Assembly (NCBI RefSeq): GCF_019393635.1
Contig: NC_057863.1
Coordinates: 643,967,306-644,031,305, forward strand
DNA from: Dromiciops gliroides
Lineage: Eukaryota; Chordata; Mammalia; Microbiotheria; Microbiotheriidae
Length of the DNA: 64,000 nucleotides
Direction of reading: 5' to 3'
The notes beneath the pieces are model-generated. The model was not told where the DNA came from. It saw nothing but the letters and a program-made list of their open reading frames with translations, and searched no databases. A program made the translations under genes and the position numbers. This document shows, piece after piece, positions 37,401-50,200 of the stretch. The first letter of the stretch is position 1. Every line of letters starts with the position of its first letter.

Positions 37401-38251
37401 CATCTTTTGGTGACTCTTGCTTTCTCTGTCTCTGATGGGAGTCTCCAGCTTTGGACCCAGTGGTCCTCTTCTTCCTCCTCTCCCCAAGTCTCTGCCTGGC
37501 AGGTTCTTCACCTCCTCTGTATCTGTGTCTGTAGCTCCCAGTCTCACCTTCAGCGTCTCCACAAATCTCTGGGCTCCCTCCTCTATCTGGGATTCTCGCT
37601 CTCTCCAACTTCAGGTCTTCCCCTTCTCAGGGGAGGAGGTGAGGGTGGGCTGACTGTACTCCTCGCTCTTTCTGAGTCACAGTCTCCTGCCCCTCTCCCC
37701 CAGTTCTCTCAGTCCTCTTGGGGGTCCGTACCTGGGGCTCTCTCTCTTACTCTCTCTCCCTTTCTGTCTTATTCAGTGCATGTTTCTGACGGTCACCCCA
37801 TGCCTCTACTTCCCGAAGGTCTCAGTTCTCCATCTTTCCAAGTCTCTACTGCCAGGGCTCTGTTGCCGTCTGCTATCTCCACGGATCAATCACATCTTCT
37901 CCGGTACACTAGGTCCACTGCCTCTGTTTCTGGTCTCTGAGTCTGTCTCTGTCTTGGGGCTCTCGGGGTAACCCTCATCCTTCGGGCAGTGCCTGCAGGG
38001 GGGCGCCTGCACTTAGCCTCAATGATGGGGGGGGGGAAAGCTCGTGGGTGAGGGGCTTTTTCTTCGTTTTGCCCCAGAGGAGGAGCCAGGGGGGCGCCCT
38101 CCCGTGCTGGGGCTGACCACCTCTCCTCCCCTCCCGCAGGCTGCAAGAGGCCCGGGCATTGCTGCAGCGCCGCCCGACCTCGAGGGCCCCGGACACAAGG
38201 GCCTTTTGCGCTCAGCCGCCAGCTGAGAGAGCCGGCCGCTGCTCCTGCCCC
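34441..38251 (+). other. LTBP4: LTBP4 long-isoform N-terminal exons
   Basis: Four alternative 5' exons match the long human isoform that ends this block with [13 protein letters not shown]. Exon 34441-34621 gives a signal peptide (start at 34441 or 34456; hydrophobic core [15 protein letters not shown]). Exon 35845-35910 holds ACRRCCAG. Exon 36121-36291 holds [15 protein letters not shown] and, in a shifted frame, [11 protein letters not shown]. Exon 38140 opens [12 protein letters not shown] and moves to another frame for REPAAAPAP; its donor is unclear and the end given is approximate. The domain is Cys- and Arg-rich, as in other LTBP N-termini that bind matrix. Confidence 0.65.
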
Positions 38252-41200
38252 GGGCCCCTGGAAAGCACTTCGGCCCCCCTTCTCTCCCTCCCCCGAGGCC
38301 GATAAGGCCGTCCTGGTTCCCACGCCCTGCATTGTCCAAGGGGAAACCCAAGGGACCGCGAGGCGTGTCGATGGCGGCCGCTGTCCCGGGCCTGGGGTTG
38401 CCACTCTCGCGGGGCTCTATGGCCACGTCCATTCCTCCAAGCCTCAGGGGACCCAGGACTGGATGTAGGGCGGGGTGAGGGGTCTAGGGTCCCAGTTCTT
38501 CACGCCCTTCTCTTAACTCTCTCTTCCCTTCGTCCAGGGCGGGAGCTGAGAGACCCTGGTACCACGGCCCCTCTCCCAAGGTGGCTCCGTGACAGCGGGC
38601 GTGGGGGAGGGAGGTAAGGTGCAGGGGGAGGGAGATTGTCAGGGAAGATGTTGTCCAGAGCCGCTGACCCAACGGGGCGGCCGGCCCGGGGAGTGTACCC
38701 CACCCCCACCCATTTAACCCTTTCCTGGTCGCCAGCGGGAGGAACTCGGAGTCCGAGTCCCGCTCCAAGTCTTAAGGGGGAAGGCAGGCGGGAAGAAAGA
38801 GGGGTTCCGAATTGGCCCCGCTGGCTAGGGAGCGAGGGGCGTATGGCAGGGCCCCCAATCCAGACAACAAAGGGGATTGTGAAGCGGCGGCGCCGGTGGA
38901 AGGGTCTGGTCTGATATTGCGGGACTGGGGCGGGGGGGGGGAAGAGAAGAGGAAGTGGGGGTGTGTGTGCAAAAGAGAGACCCGGCGGCGCAGCCAGGAA
39001 AACTGGTAACCCTGCCTCTACCTCCGGGCTGCTCCACCTTTCTCCAATGCCCCTGCCTTCGGCCCCTTGAAACATCTGTAGCCCCAGAGCCTTGTCCAGC
39101 TGTGCCCCGCTGTCAGGTTCTATCCTCAGCTGTAGCCCTCCGGTTCCCCAGATGTGCCCCCCTCAAAGCGCTGTCCCGCCCCTGACTTCTCAGTCCAGCT
39201 GGGGCCCCCATCCCCTAGACCCCAAAGGTACCCGCCTATCTGCCTGCCTCCGCCGGGACTTGGCGCTCTAACTACCTACTCCTCTCATCCAGCTGTTGTG
39301 GGCCCCCTCAGAGCAGAACGTTGGGGGGAAGTTTCCAGGTGTGTGCCCCTGGGTCAGCTCTTCCGCTATATGGAGCCCAGGAAGCGCCTGGCGGGGCTCC
39401 CTGGCGCCCCCACCTGTTCCCCCCCCACCTCCCAACACTTGTTGCAGCTGGGGTCGGGGCTGGGGCTTGGCCTGGACGGGACTGGTGGGGGTGGAAATGG
39501 GGGAGAGGAGGAGGGAGAGAAGGGGAGGGAATGGGTTGGGGAAAGCAGTATGTGTGAGTGGGGAGGGGGGGCGGTGATCAGACCCGCGCTCTCCCCCGCT
39601 TCGCGCACAAACATTGGTGTTGGCTCGGAGCCGCCCGGCCCCTACGGCGCCCCCGCGCGGTTGCCAAAGAGCTAAGGAGTGGGGTTGGCCCGGCTGGGCT
39701 GGGCCGGGCCGGGCCGGGCCGGGCCGGGCTGGGCCGGGTTGGGCGGGGCGCGTGGGGCCGCCCCCTCCCCGGTCCATCCCCCTCCCCCTCTGTTCCCCTC
39801 CCCCCCCTCCCCTCCCCTCCCTTCCCGCACTGCGCAGCGCTAGCTGCTGTCTGGGCTTGGGGCCCCTCGGGGCGGGCGGCAAGGCAGCTCAGTGCGCAGC
39901 TATGGGCGGCGCCCGGCAACCCCGGCGCCTCGTGCTCCTAGTGCTGTCGCTGCTGCCGCTGCTGCCATGCCTCAACTGCCCGGCCCGGGCCCCGCGAGCG
40001 GCTGCTCCGAGTACTCTTCACCCCGGCTGTGTGCCGCCTGCGCTGCACTGGGAATCGCTGCGTGCCCCACTGCGTGCGCGCCAACACCACGAGCGTGGAG
40101 AGCGGCGCCCCTGGCGGGGCAGCACCCGCGGGGCCAGGCTTCCGAGTCTGTGAGTGCCAGTCCAAGGACAGGGCCGGGGACTGGGGACAGGGAAGGGAGC
40201 CGGGAGTCTCCCAGGGGAGGGAGCAGTGTGCCCTTGCATGCACCAGTGATATCCCTAGAGGAAAGGCGCAGAAGAGGGAGCCAGACACCCTTTGCCAGGG
40301 GAAGGAAAGGAAGTAGGATGCCCATGGAAGGGGCAGGGAGCTACTTAGTGGAGGAGCACAAGGGAGAGTCGGTTTTCCTGCACAGAGTCGGCCCCGAGCC
40401 TCCAAAAAGGCAGGGAGCCTTCCAGAGCTCGGAGGAGGGTAAAAAGGGTGCTTCCTAGATGAGAATCTAGCATCCCTAGAAGACAATAGGGAGGGAGGAC
40501 GTCCAGGGCGCCCCTTGGAGGTAGAGACTATGGGGGACTGGGGGAAAATGGGGGTGCGCACCTCAAAAAGGGCCTTGAAGGAGTGCTAAGGTGCCCCTTG
40601 GAAGCAATCCCTGAGGCCCCAAGGGAGAGCCTGGCTCACCCGACTGGAGATGGAACTAGGTGCTCCCTTCAGGTGTCTGCCAGGTATAGGAGAAAGCCCG
40701 TGGGTGGTCGGGTGGGGGTGGGGGAGTGACGACAGTACAAGTTTCCTGGGAGGGACAGCAGGGGTCGCTGAAACACTAAGGAAATCCAAGCATACGGAGC
40801 TCCCCACCCCACCTGATTGGCTCTCAGTGAGGGCAGGGAGACGGGATGAGGCGGGATTGACCCAGGGCTGGTACACTGGGACCACCTGCTTTGCTGGGCC
40901 ACCCCTTTCTCCCCTAGGTTATTCAGTTCCCCTCAGTGGGATGTCGCTCAGTCTAGCTGTGCCTCAGGTGCGGACTGAGTGGAGAGAGGAGTCTAGCTCC
41001 CCTATCCTGAACCTCGACCCTATCCCCAACAGCGCGCCTCTCCCCATATCCTCAATTGCCCCCGGGGGCGGCCCCCAGCCTCAGAGATTGCGGCAGCCGG
41101 CGAGGAGGGAGCTGGGGGCCCCCCCGGCGCCGGGAACAGGCCAGGCCTGGCCCGGCTCCAGACCCGGCCGGCGTGAGCTCATCTCTCGCTCGGCCCCGCC

Positions 41201-44200
41201 CTTTCCCCCGCCCCTGCCTCGCAGACCCAACCCGGGGGGCCCGGGGGAGCCAGGCTTCAGGTCCATGATGCCAACTCTCGTGCCAGGGGCTGAGCCCTGA
41301 AGATGGTGCCAAGATCCCCTGGCCTCTTGCCTGGTGAGCAGGCGTAGTCGGGTTGCTTGTAAGGCTGGGCCTGACCTTACCAAGACCCCGGCATCCTCGG
41401 CCCCCAACCCCTCCTCTCCCCTCCTCCCAAAGGGCGGGAGGAATTGGCACTACCCCCGAGGAGCGCCCCGCCCATGGCGTGGGCTTGGCCCGTGGGAGCG
41501 GGGCTTCGCTGGCGCCAAGAACAACGGGAAGAATTTCCACGGACCCCTCCCGCCCCTGAGCCCGCCTCTCCCCCCTTCCCGTCTCCAGTGAGACCCCAGC
41601 TTACAACACCAACACCATCTCTGATCTCCAAAACTGAAATCTCTGCCCGCAAGACCTTGCGGAGTCCTCTCCCACTCTTGCCCAGAGAACCCCTGACTTC
41701 CCTTCCCCCTCTTCTCTGTGAGATCCCCCCCACCCCCAGCAGCAGCAAAACTCCTAGTTCTGGCGCCTCCTCCACTCCCCGAGACCTAGGACCCCAGAGT
41801 TCCGCCCCCACTCCGGGCTATGGGCTGGCCCCCGCCCGGCCCCACCCCAACAGCTGTTTCCAGCGTTGCCGCTGCGGCTTTCGGGGGGGCTCCAGTGGGG
41901 GAAGAGGCCGGCGGGGGAGAGAAAGGGGAGAGAGGAGGACTCAGGGCAGGACCCGCCCCCTGGTCCCCTGGAAGCGCCAAACAGCTGCCCCAGCTGGGCA
42001 CAGGCTGGGCATGGGGCTCCAGGACAGGCGGAGGCCGAAATGCCTGCTTTTTGGGTGGGGGGGGGATAGGGCTGCACCCCTCAAGGCCCCCATGCTGAGC
42101 CAAGGGAATGTGGAGCCGCCCTCCTTCCCCCCACCGCTTTTGTTTACCCGGCCTCACCACTGGCGGCACCGCGCCCAGATGTCCCTGCTGCGGGAGCTGG
42201 GCCGATGTCCCATATGGGGACCACGCGCTCCCCCTCCCGGGGTGCAGCTGCCGGGGAGAGCTAAGCTGTCGAATGGGGGGGGGGAGGAGCAGCCGAGGGA
42301 AGAGGACATTTGGGTTGTGTGGAGGGGGGGGACTGTTGAAGGGGACGCATCAGCTTCTTCGAAGGGATGGAAGACAGGGACGCCTGGTTCCTTGAGGAAC
42401 AGAGCGAAGAAACTGGGCGAAAGGAAAAGAAGGGTCCTTGGACAAAGGAGGAAGAATCGAGAGGAGGCTTCTGTGCTCTTCTGTCAGAGGGGGCTGATTT
42501 TTGGCCGAGGTAGGCGGGGAGGAGCGGACGCGAGACCCGCTTCTGCCCCTTCCATCCCTCCCTAGTCTTGTGTCCACTCTTGTGCCACAACGGGGGTGTG
42601 TGTGTGAAGAAAGGACCGTTGCCTTTGCCCCCCGGACTTCGCGCGGCAAGTTCTGTCAGCTGCCTGCCTCCCGCACACGCCACGAGGCTCCAGCGCCGCC
42701 CCCACCTGGGGTCACCAAGTCGGTGTACACGCTGGCCCCTGGCCAACCACCGGGAGGAAGAGGACGGTGAGGGGAGGGAAGAAAACACCCGCCACCAACC
42801 AGGCAGCCCTGCTCGCTCAGGGGAGCGGGGCGGGGAAGCAACAGGGCTGGGGGGGTGGGGGGGGGTGGCAGTGGAGACAGGTCCAGGCAATTGAGTCAGA
42901 CCTGGGTTCTACCCTGCAGTTCTCCGGATTAGGTGTGGACTTGGCCAAGTGTCTGTTCTCCGGGCCTAAGTTGCCCTATCTCTAGAGCTAGATGAAAGGC
43001 TTGTTTGGTATGATGTAGGGGGGAAAGAGCTACATTCGAATATTGGGGGATTCCCTGAGCCTCAGTTTCCTTATCTGTAATGTGAAGGGCGTGGACTTCC
43101 AAAGTCCCTTCCAGATCTAAATGCTCTCTTCCCAGCTTTCGCTTGTGTGATTTTAAGAGCAGACTGATGCTTTTGGGTGGCCTCTTCCCAGTCCACAGGC
43201 CTCAGTTTCCCCTCCTGATGAATTTCTTGGAAGCCTTCCTCACTTTCCATTCTTATAACTAGATTCTTGTCCCTCGCATTCTCTTCGAGGATTCCCGCAC
43301 ACACTACTCTTCCCGGAGGGACTTTGGCTGATCCCCTCCTCACTGTCTCCCATAGGACCCCCAAGCCCCACCCCCAGACTGTGTTATCTCCTCGTCCTCC
43401 CTCCGCACAAGAGCTCACTCTACTCCCTTCCCCCCTCCCATCCAGGCGTTGCGTCCCTGGTGAGCGTGCATGTGGAACACCCACAGGAAGCTTTCAGTGG
43501 TCATCCACCAAGTGGAACGTGTGAGCGGCCCGGGGCCCAGCCTTTGGGCTCCGAGGACTCTGTAGCTACGGCCAGGGCCAGGCTCGGGCCTCGGGGGTGG
43601 CATCGGACCGCGCTGCCTTGTACACGGTGCTGGCCCAGAGCAGCCCCCCGGGGTGAGGATGAGGCGGGTGCGTTACACTGATGCCTCGGGCTTCGGCTAC
43701 TGCTTCCGCCAGCTCCGGGAAGGCGAGGTGAGCTGGGGACGAACCAGGAGGGAGAGCAGAGAAGGTTTGACGCTGGCGGTCTAGGAGCGCTGAGCTTCTC
43801 CCTTTGTCTTGTGCAGTGCGCATCCCCTCTCCCATGGCTTCGAACCCAGAGGTCTGCTGTCGAGGGGCTGGATGGCCTGGGGAGTGCACGACTGTCAGCC
43901 GGTGCCCCGAGCACCTAAGTAAGAAGTCTGGCCTGGATCTGGCCCCTCTGCCCCCCTCCATCGCCACCCCCACTGCCCCAAAAGGCGCAAGCGCGCGGAA
44001 GAGCGCCGGGTGCTACCCTCTCCCTGCTCTCCAAGCCCGCTCCCTTCTAGTGGGTGCTATCTGCACCAAAGCCACCCTTTCACCTTCCATCCGCTCGGGG
44101 CTGGGAGAGATCTTCACGCCAAGCCCCGCCTCGACTCTGACTCTTGGTTTTTCTGGCCCGGAGCCCCGCTAAACTCCACCTCTCACGTTTCCGCAGGCGG

Positions 44201-47200
44201 CGGAGGCCGGGCGAGGATCCTCAGACGCAGCCTGCCCCTCCGGCTTTGAAAGAGTCAACGGCTCCTGCGCCGGTGAGGGGGCACTCGAGCGAGGCGGGGC
44301 ATGGAAAAGTGTCCGGGAATGGGGCTGGTCAGCACCTGGAGGACGGGGACGGGCACGGGCGCAGGGGCACCGGCCCCTACCCCCTCCAGGCAGGCCGGCC
44401 TGCCCCCATTTCCCTGAATCCCCCTTCCTAGATGTGGATGAGTGCGCCGAGCCAGGGCGGTGCCAACACGGGGAGTGCGGCGAACACTCGCGGCGGCTAC
44501 ACGTGCGTGTGCCCCGATGGCTACCTGCTGGATTCATCCCGGAGCAGCTGCATCTGTGAGAGACCCCACCTTGGCACCCTGTGCTCCTCCCTCCGGGCCA
44601 GCCCAAGACCCACCCCCCAACTCAGAAGCTCCTCCCTCTCCTTTCCCAAGCCCTACCCTGGCCCCGCCTAACCTCTCCCAGTGCAGATCAAAGCCCACCC
44701 CTTCGAATGCCACCGAGAGCTCAGTGCCAGGATTCTCCGCTGGCCCAGTGCCTTGCCCCCTTCTACCTCTGCTCCCAGACCTCTCCCCATTCCCAAAGGC
44801 CCTCCCTTCCACCCCCCTCGGTCTCCTCCTGACCACAGCCTCTGATCCCTGGTCTTCTCTAGCCCAGCATGTGATCTCAGAGGCAAAGGGGCCCTGCTTT
44901 CGAGTACTCAGGGCTGGAGGTTGTTCACTGCCCCTCCTGGCGCAATATCACCAAACAGATCTGCTGCTGTAGTCGGGTGGGCAAGGCATGGGGCCCATAG
45001 CTGCCAGCTGTGTCCACCTTTTGGCTCAGGATGGGCCCCAGGATTCCCCTGTATTCTCCTTCTATATCCTCAACTCTCAACTGTTACCTCGACCTCCCGG
45101 ATTCTCCAAATCCTCCACCATCTGGCGTACTCTGATTGCAGATACCTACACCCTGAGGGATGCCCTAACCTGGACAGTCATACATTTTACACTACAGCCT
45201 GGTCCCACATCCCCCAAATTCCCACATTCTGGAATACCTGTGCATCCCAATTCCCTTCACATCTCACAAACTGGACACTCACCAAGCTATCTGAGCCTCT
45301 TTACCCAGCAGGACCCCTCCAACCCATACTCTGTACACCTTTGTGCCCAGGTCCCCCAGCACTCCCCAAATCCCAAATCTCTACCCTTACAGACCCCAAC
45401 TCAATACCTCTACAAGTCCTGTCTCTGCCTTCCTGTCTTACTGACTTGCTTCTCTCTGTGTCTCTCAATGTCTTTTTTTCTTTTTTTTTTGGCTGGGTAA
45501 TGAGTGACTGCCCAGGGTCACACAGCTAGTAAGTGTCAAGTGTCTGAGGCCAGATTTGAACTCAGGTCCTCCTGAATCCAGGGCCAGTACTTTATCCACT
45601 ACGCCACCTAGGCTGCCCCTCTCAATTTGTCTTTAGAGCCCTTCTTCATTCAATGACCTTCTCTCTCCTTTTCCATCTCTCCTACAGAGGGTTTCAGGAG
45701 ATATCCCCAGCTGGTCCTGGCTATTCATTTACTCTGCCTCTGACCTCAGATAACAACACTCGCCCCTTGGGCCAGGAGCCACCCGAGTACCCCATCAGTC
45801 AGCCCCGGGTACCTCCACCTGTCACCCAGGCACCCCAGTCTGGGCCCCCACAGGTAAGCTCTGGGCCTACTTCTCCATCCACCTTGAACTAGGTGACATA
45901 GTTAAGATGGAGGTAGTGGGTGGCAATGAGTATGGCTGCAAAATGAGAGGAAGGCATGGATGGCATCAAGCGCCCCCCCAAATGCCATAATCTTGACCTG
46001 ACCCATCACCTATTTCCCTACCCAGTTGTCTGGAACTACCCACCTACCTCCCGCCCAGAGCCCAGACACCTAGACCCCGGCCCCGGCCCCAACCCAGGCC
46101 TGAGGAACCCCTACCCACTGTCCCCATGCAGCAATCCCTGAAGTCCCTGAAAGAGGTAATGGAGCAGAAGATGATGGAGTGTTCTGGAACGGGAACTTTA
46201 AATGGGAAGATCTTGGGAGAGGAGGAGATTCTGGGGACATGAGAAAGATCTGAGGGGGGAGGGAAAGAGAAGTTCACTCGGTGGGGAAGGAGACAGAAGA
46301 TTGTATTTCAGAGGAGATTGCAGGGGAAGCTAGGCACCTCAGCTGGGGGCACAAGGCTGATCCTTGGGCTGCTCCACCAGCCCAGGACAGGGGGCGTGTG
46401 TCAGCGGAACCCCCAGATCTGTGGCCCGGGGCGCTGTGTCCCCCGCCAGGGTGGCTACACTTGCGTTGGGACTCTGGCTTCTGGCTCATGCACCCATGGC
46501 ACCCACTGCATCGGTAAGACTGAAGAATGCAGGGGGAAGGGTGGGGAGCTGGGGGTAGGAGGGCCCATCCACCTCTGGCCCCTCTGACCTTACCTCCCAT
46601 CCCTGTCTGATTCTCTGGGACAGATGTGGATGAGTGTCGCCAGGTAACCCGGCCCTGTGCCCATGGACGCTGTGAGAATTCAGCAGGCAGCTACCGCTGT
46701 ATCTGTTCTCCTGGTTTCTATGCCAACCCACAGGGCCACTGAATGTCAGGGTGAGCCTTTGTCCCTCTTTCTCCCAGACCTGACAGGATAAACACTTTGC
46801 CCTGTCCAACTGCTCCAACCAACTCGACCATAGGCACAGATCTTTGGGGAGGATCAGGCAGATGTGGGGATGCCCACAAGGGCCAAGCCCTAGGCCAGAG
46901 ATGGCTGCTCGAATTGTTAGCCACTGCCCACTCCTGATCTCTGGCCCTACCCCGATCCTTGTGCCCACAGATGTGGATGAATGTGTCCAGCATCCCTGCA
47001 CCAATGGGCGTTGTGAGAACACTCCTGGCAGCTACCCTGTGTGTTTGTCCAGCTGGCTACAAGGCTGTCTCCCCATGGAGCTGGCTGCCAGGTCAGGTGG
47101 GGGAAGAATTGGCAGACAGCTAGACACAGGGATCTGGGAAGAGAGGCAGAGGGCCAGAGGGATATGGAGAGTGGGGGAATTGGGCTTGAGGGGCAAAGCA

Positions 47201-50200
47201 GAGTATTGGGCGTGATCTTTGAAGGATTGGACCCCACTTGGGTATGTTCTGCATTGAGAGTCAGGGAGTGAGTTCTTGGGCTGGCCAGAGGAATCCCCAC
47301 AGGCCTTTGGAGGCAAAGAGGCTTCCTCAGATATCCACGCAGACTGGTAGTGGCCAAAGCAGGGCCCTAATATCGGTCATGTCTCCCTTCTCAGACATCA
47401 ACGAATGTGCCCAGAGTCCCTGCGGCCCTGTGGCTGGGGCCACTGTGAAAATCTGCAGGCTCTTATCGCTGGTTCCTGCCCACCCGGCTTCCAAGGCCCT
47501 GACTGTGAAGACATAGACGAGTGTGCCCGGGACCCCCCTCCCTGTGGGCCTGGCCGATGTGGACAACACGGCTGGAAGCTACCACTGTGCCTGCCCTGCT
47601 GGGTACCGCTCCCATGGGCCTGGGGCACCATGTGTTGGTACGGGTCTCTCTCACTGCCTCTACCTGTTCCCAGTCCTCTCCCTTGTTATGTGGAGAGCTC
47701 ATAGATCTAAAAGCTAGGATAGAGGTCATCTAATCCAACATACACATTTGACAGATGAGGAAAACTGAGTCTCCTTGTGGTCATGTGACTTGCCCTGACT
47801 CACACATCTGAGGCAGGGCTGAACCCAGGTCCAAAGTCAGTGCCCTAGCCACCCACACACTGTCCCCTTTCTTTCCTGTCCTGTCTCCTGACATTCCAGT
47901 TCTCTGCCTGCCCCCCTCCCCTGATTTACTGGCCAGCCCAGCAAAAGCACCCTCTATTCCTCAACCCTGGTTCCTCCATCTAGACTAAAAAATGGGGACT
48001 TAATGGACTTGGGAAACTAAGTGCCCTTCTGATTCCTGCCACAGAGACTGTCTAGTCTGAGTCCATTTTCTGAGAGAGCCAGAAAGGACTCTGACGCTGC
48101 TGTGTAATCCTGAGCAAGTCCTTTCAGATGTCCGAGCCTCAGTTTCCCTCCTGTGTAAAATGTAGATAATGCCTTATCCTGTGGTGACGGTAGAGCCACT
48201 ATTGTAAGAGGCTTCCCTAAGGTCACATGGTTGATATGGGAGCTGGGATTAGAAACCGAAATTTCTTGGCTCCAAGCCCAGTCTCTTCATTGCTACCACA
48301 CTGGCCTCATATTACTTATCTGTAGGATGGGGGGAAGGAAAGGGGCAGGATGTTACTTAATGGTTGCACCTTGAAGGAGAAAAAGATTTCATCCAGTAGA
48401 GATGAGAATTGAGTACGTTCAGGCTAACTCCTGAAGGTGGAGACTGGGGAGATGGAAAGGCATTTTACTGGATGTCTGGGTCTGGCTTCTAACTTCTTGC
48501 TCTGTCCCTGTGTGATTCTGGGAAAAGCTCTTTGCCTCACTGAACCTCAGTTCCCCCATCTATAAAATGAGAGGGATGCTCTAGATGGCCTAAGGGGGCC
48601 TCACTGTTGTGATGTAGGGAAGATGGGGGTGGGGAGTGGCCAGCCTCAGGAAGATCTTGCCGGCGTGCCTATGGGTGGGGGTGGGGGGTCGGCTAGGTCC
48701 TCGTACCCCATCTGCGCCGCCTCATTTCCCGCAGACGTGGATGAATGCCAGCGAAGCCCCCCGCCCTGCAGTTATGGGAGATGTGAGAATGTGGATGGCT
48801 CCTACCTGTGTGTACCTGTCCCACCGGCTTTCCGGCTCAACGCTGCGGGACAGGCTTGTGAGTGTGTGAGCGGGGCAGGGCTTGGGAGGAGGGGCAGGGT
48901 TTAGGCGCCCGGGGGCTGGACTTATACCCTTCCCTTGCTCTGTTACTTTCCCCCAGACATTAATGAATGTGAAAATCACGTGGCCTGTCCGGGGCAGGAA
49001 TGTGTCAACTCTCCTGGGTCCTTTCCAGTGTCGGGCTTGTACCGCCGGCCACCGATTGCTCCAGGGACGCTTGTACTGGTGAGACTGATGTCCCCTTTCT
49101 TCACTCCGAGCGCACCTAGTTGCCCCTGACACTTAACCTCCCGATTTAGGTCATTTGAGACCCATTCTACCCCACCCCACCCCCATTCCTCTTATACGTC
49201 GAAGAAGATCTGAACAATCCCCCCTCACGCCCTGTGCCCTGGACCCCAGACCTGCAGCCCCCATCCCTCCAAAGGGAACATCTGCCTGCATCTTGTGCCC
49301 TGAACCCCAGACCTGCAGCCCCTATCTTGTGACCTGGACCCCAGGCCTTCGGCCCTCTGACCCGGGGACTTGAGACATCCCTCCAGTCCCTCCCATGGAA
49401 AGGTTCTGGAGCACTGTCCCTCACCTGGACCCCAGACCCCCAACCCTCTGAGCCAGGTACAAGCTGGTCGTCTTCCATGTCTTCCGATCTGGGAAGCGGA
49501 GGCCTCACGACACCGTCCATGAAATCCCAGCCCCAGATTCCTTCTCTCACTCAGTTTGTACTTTAGGCTTTCTCCCCACCGCTCTCCCGAATTTGGGGCT
49601 CTCCGAGCCTCACACCCAGGCGTTCCTCCTTTGTAGACGTGGACGAGTGCAGCTCGGGCGTCCCCTGCGGTCCCCACGGACACTGCACCAACACCGATGG
49701 CTCCTTCCGTTGCAGTTGCGAGCCTGGCTACCGGCTCCCACCGGGCGGGCGATCCGGTCCTTGTTCAGGTGGGCAGGGACACGGGGAGTGTGTCTAGCTG
49801 GCAAGGGTACCGAACCTCTCCAGCCCTAACCTTTCACCCTCTCCCCGCTGCCTTCCCTAGACGTGAACGAGTGCCTGGAGGGAGATTTTTGCTTTCCCAC
49901 GGGGAGTGTGTCTCAACACCGACGGCTCCTTCGCGTGCACGTGTGCTCCGGGTTTACCAGGCTGGGCCCCGTGGGTCTTCCTGCATCGGTACGCCTAGGC
50001 CTAGGACAGAAGCTGGCGTTGCAGGGACCTAGCCTGGAACGTGGCGGGACGGAATTTAGCATGTGGGCTTGGTCTAGCGTGGGGCAGGACTGGCAGAACA
50101 GGGAGCTGGGACTGGACAGTGCTTGAAGGGATTGGTGGATGGAGATGGGTGGGAGAAGGGAGGAGGCAGAGGTGGTCCACCCTTGGCGCTTCCTTCCTCC

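Noticed and set aside
41444-42565. 373-codon plus-strand open frame in the LTBP4 intron
   Set aside because: GC-rich sequence with few chance stops; composition is Pro/Arg/Gly noise with no recognisable domain, and it runs into the real exon at 42566 out of frame.
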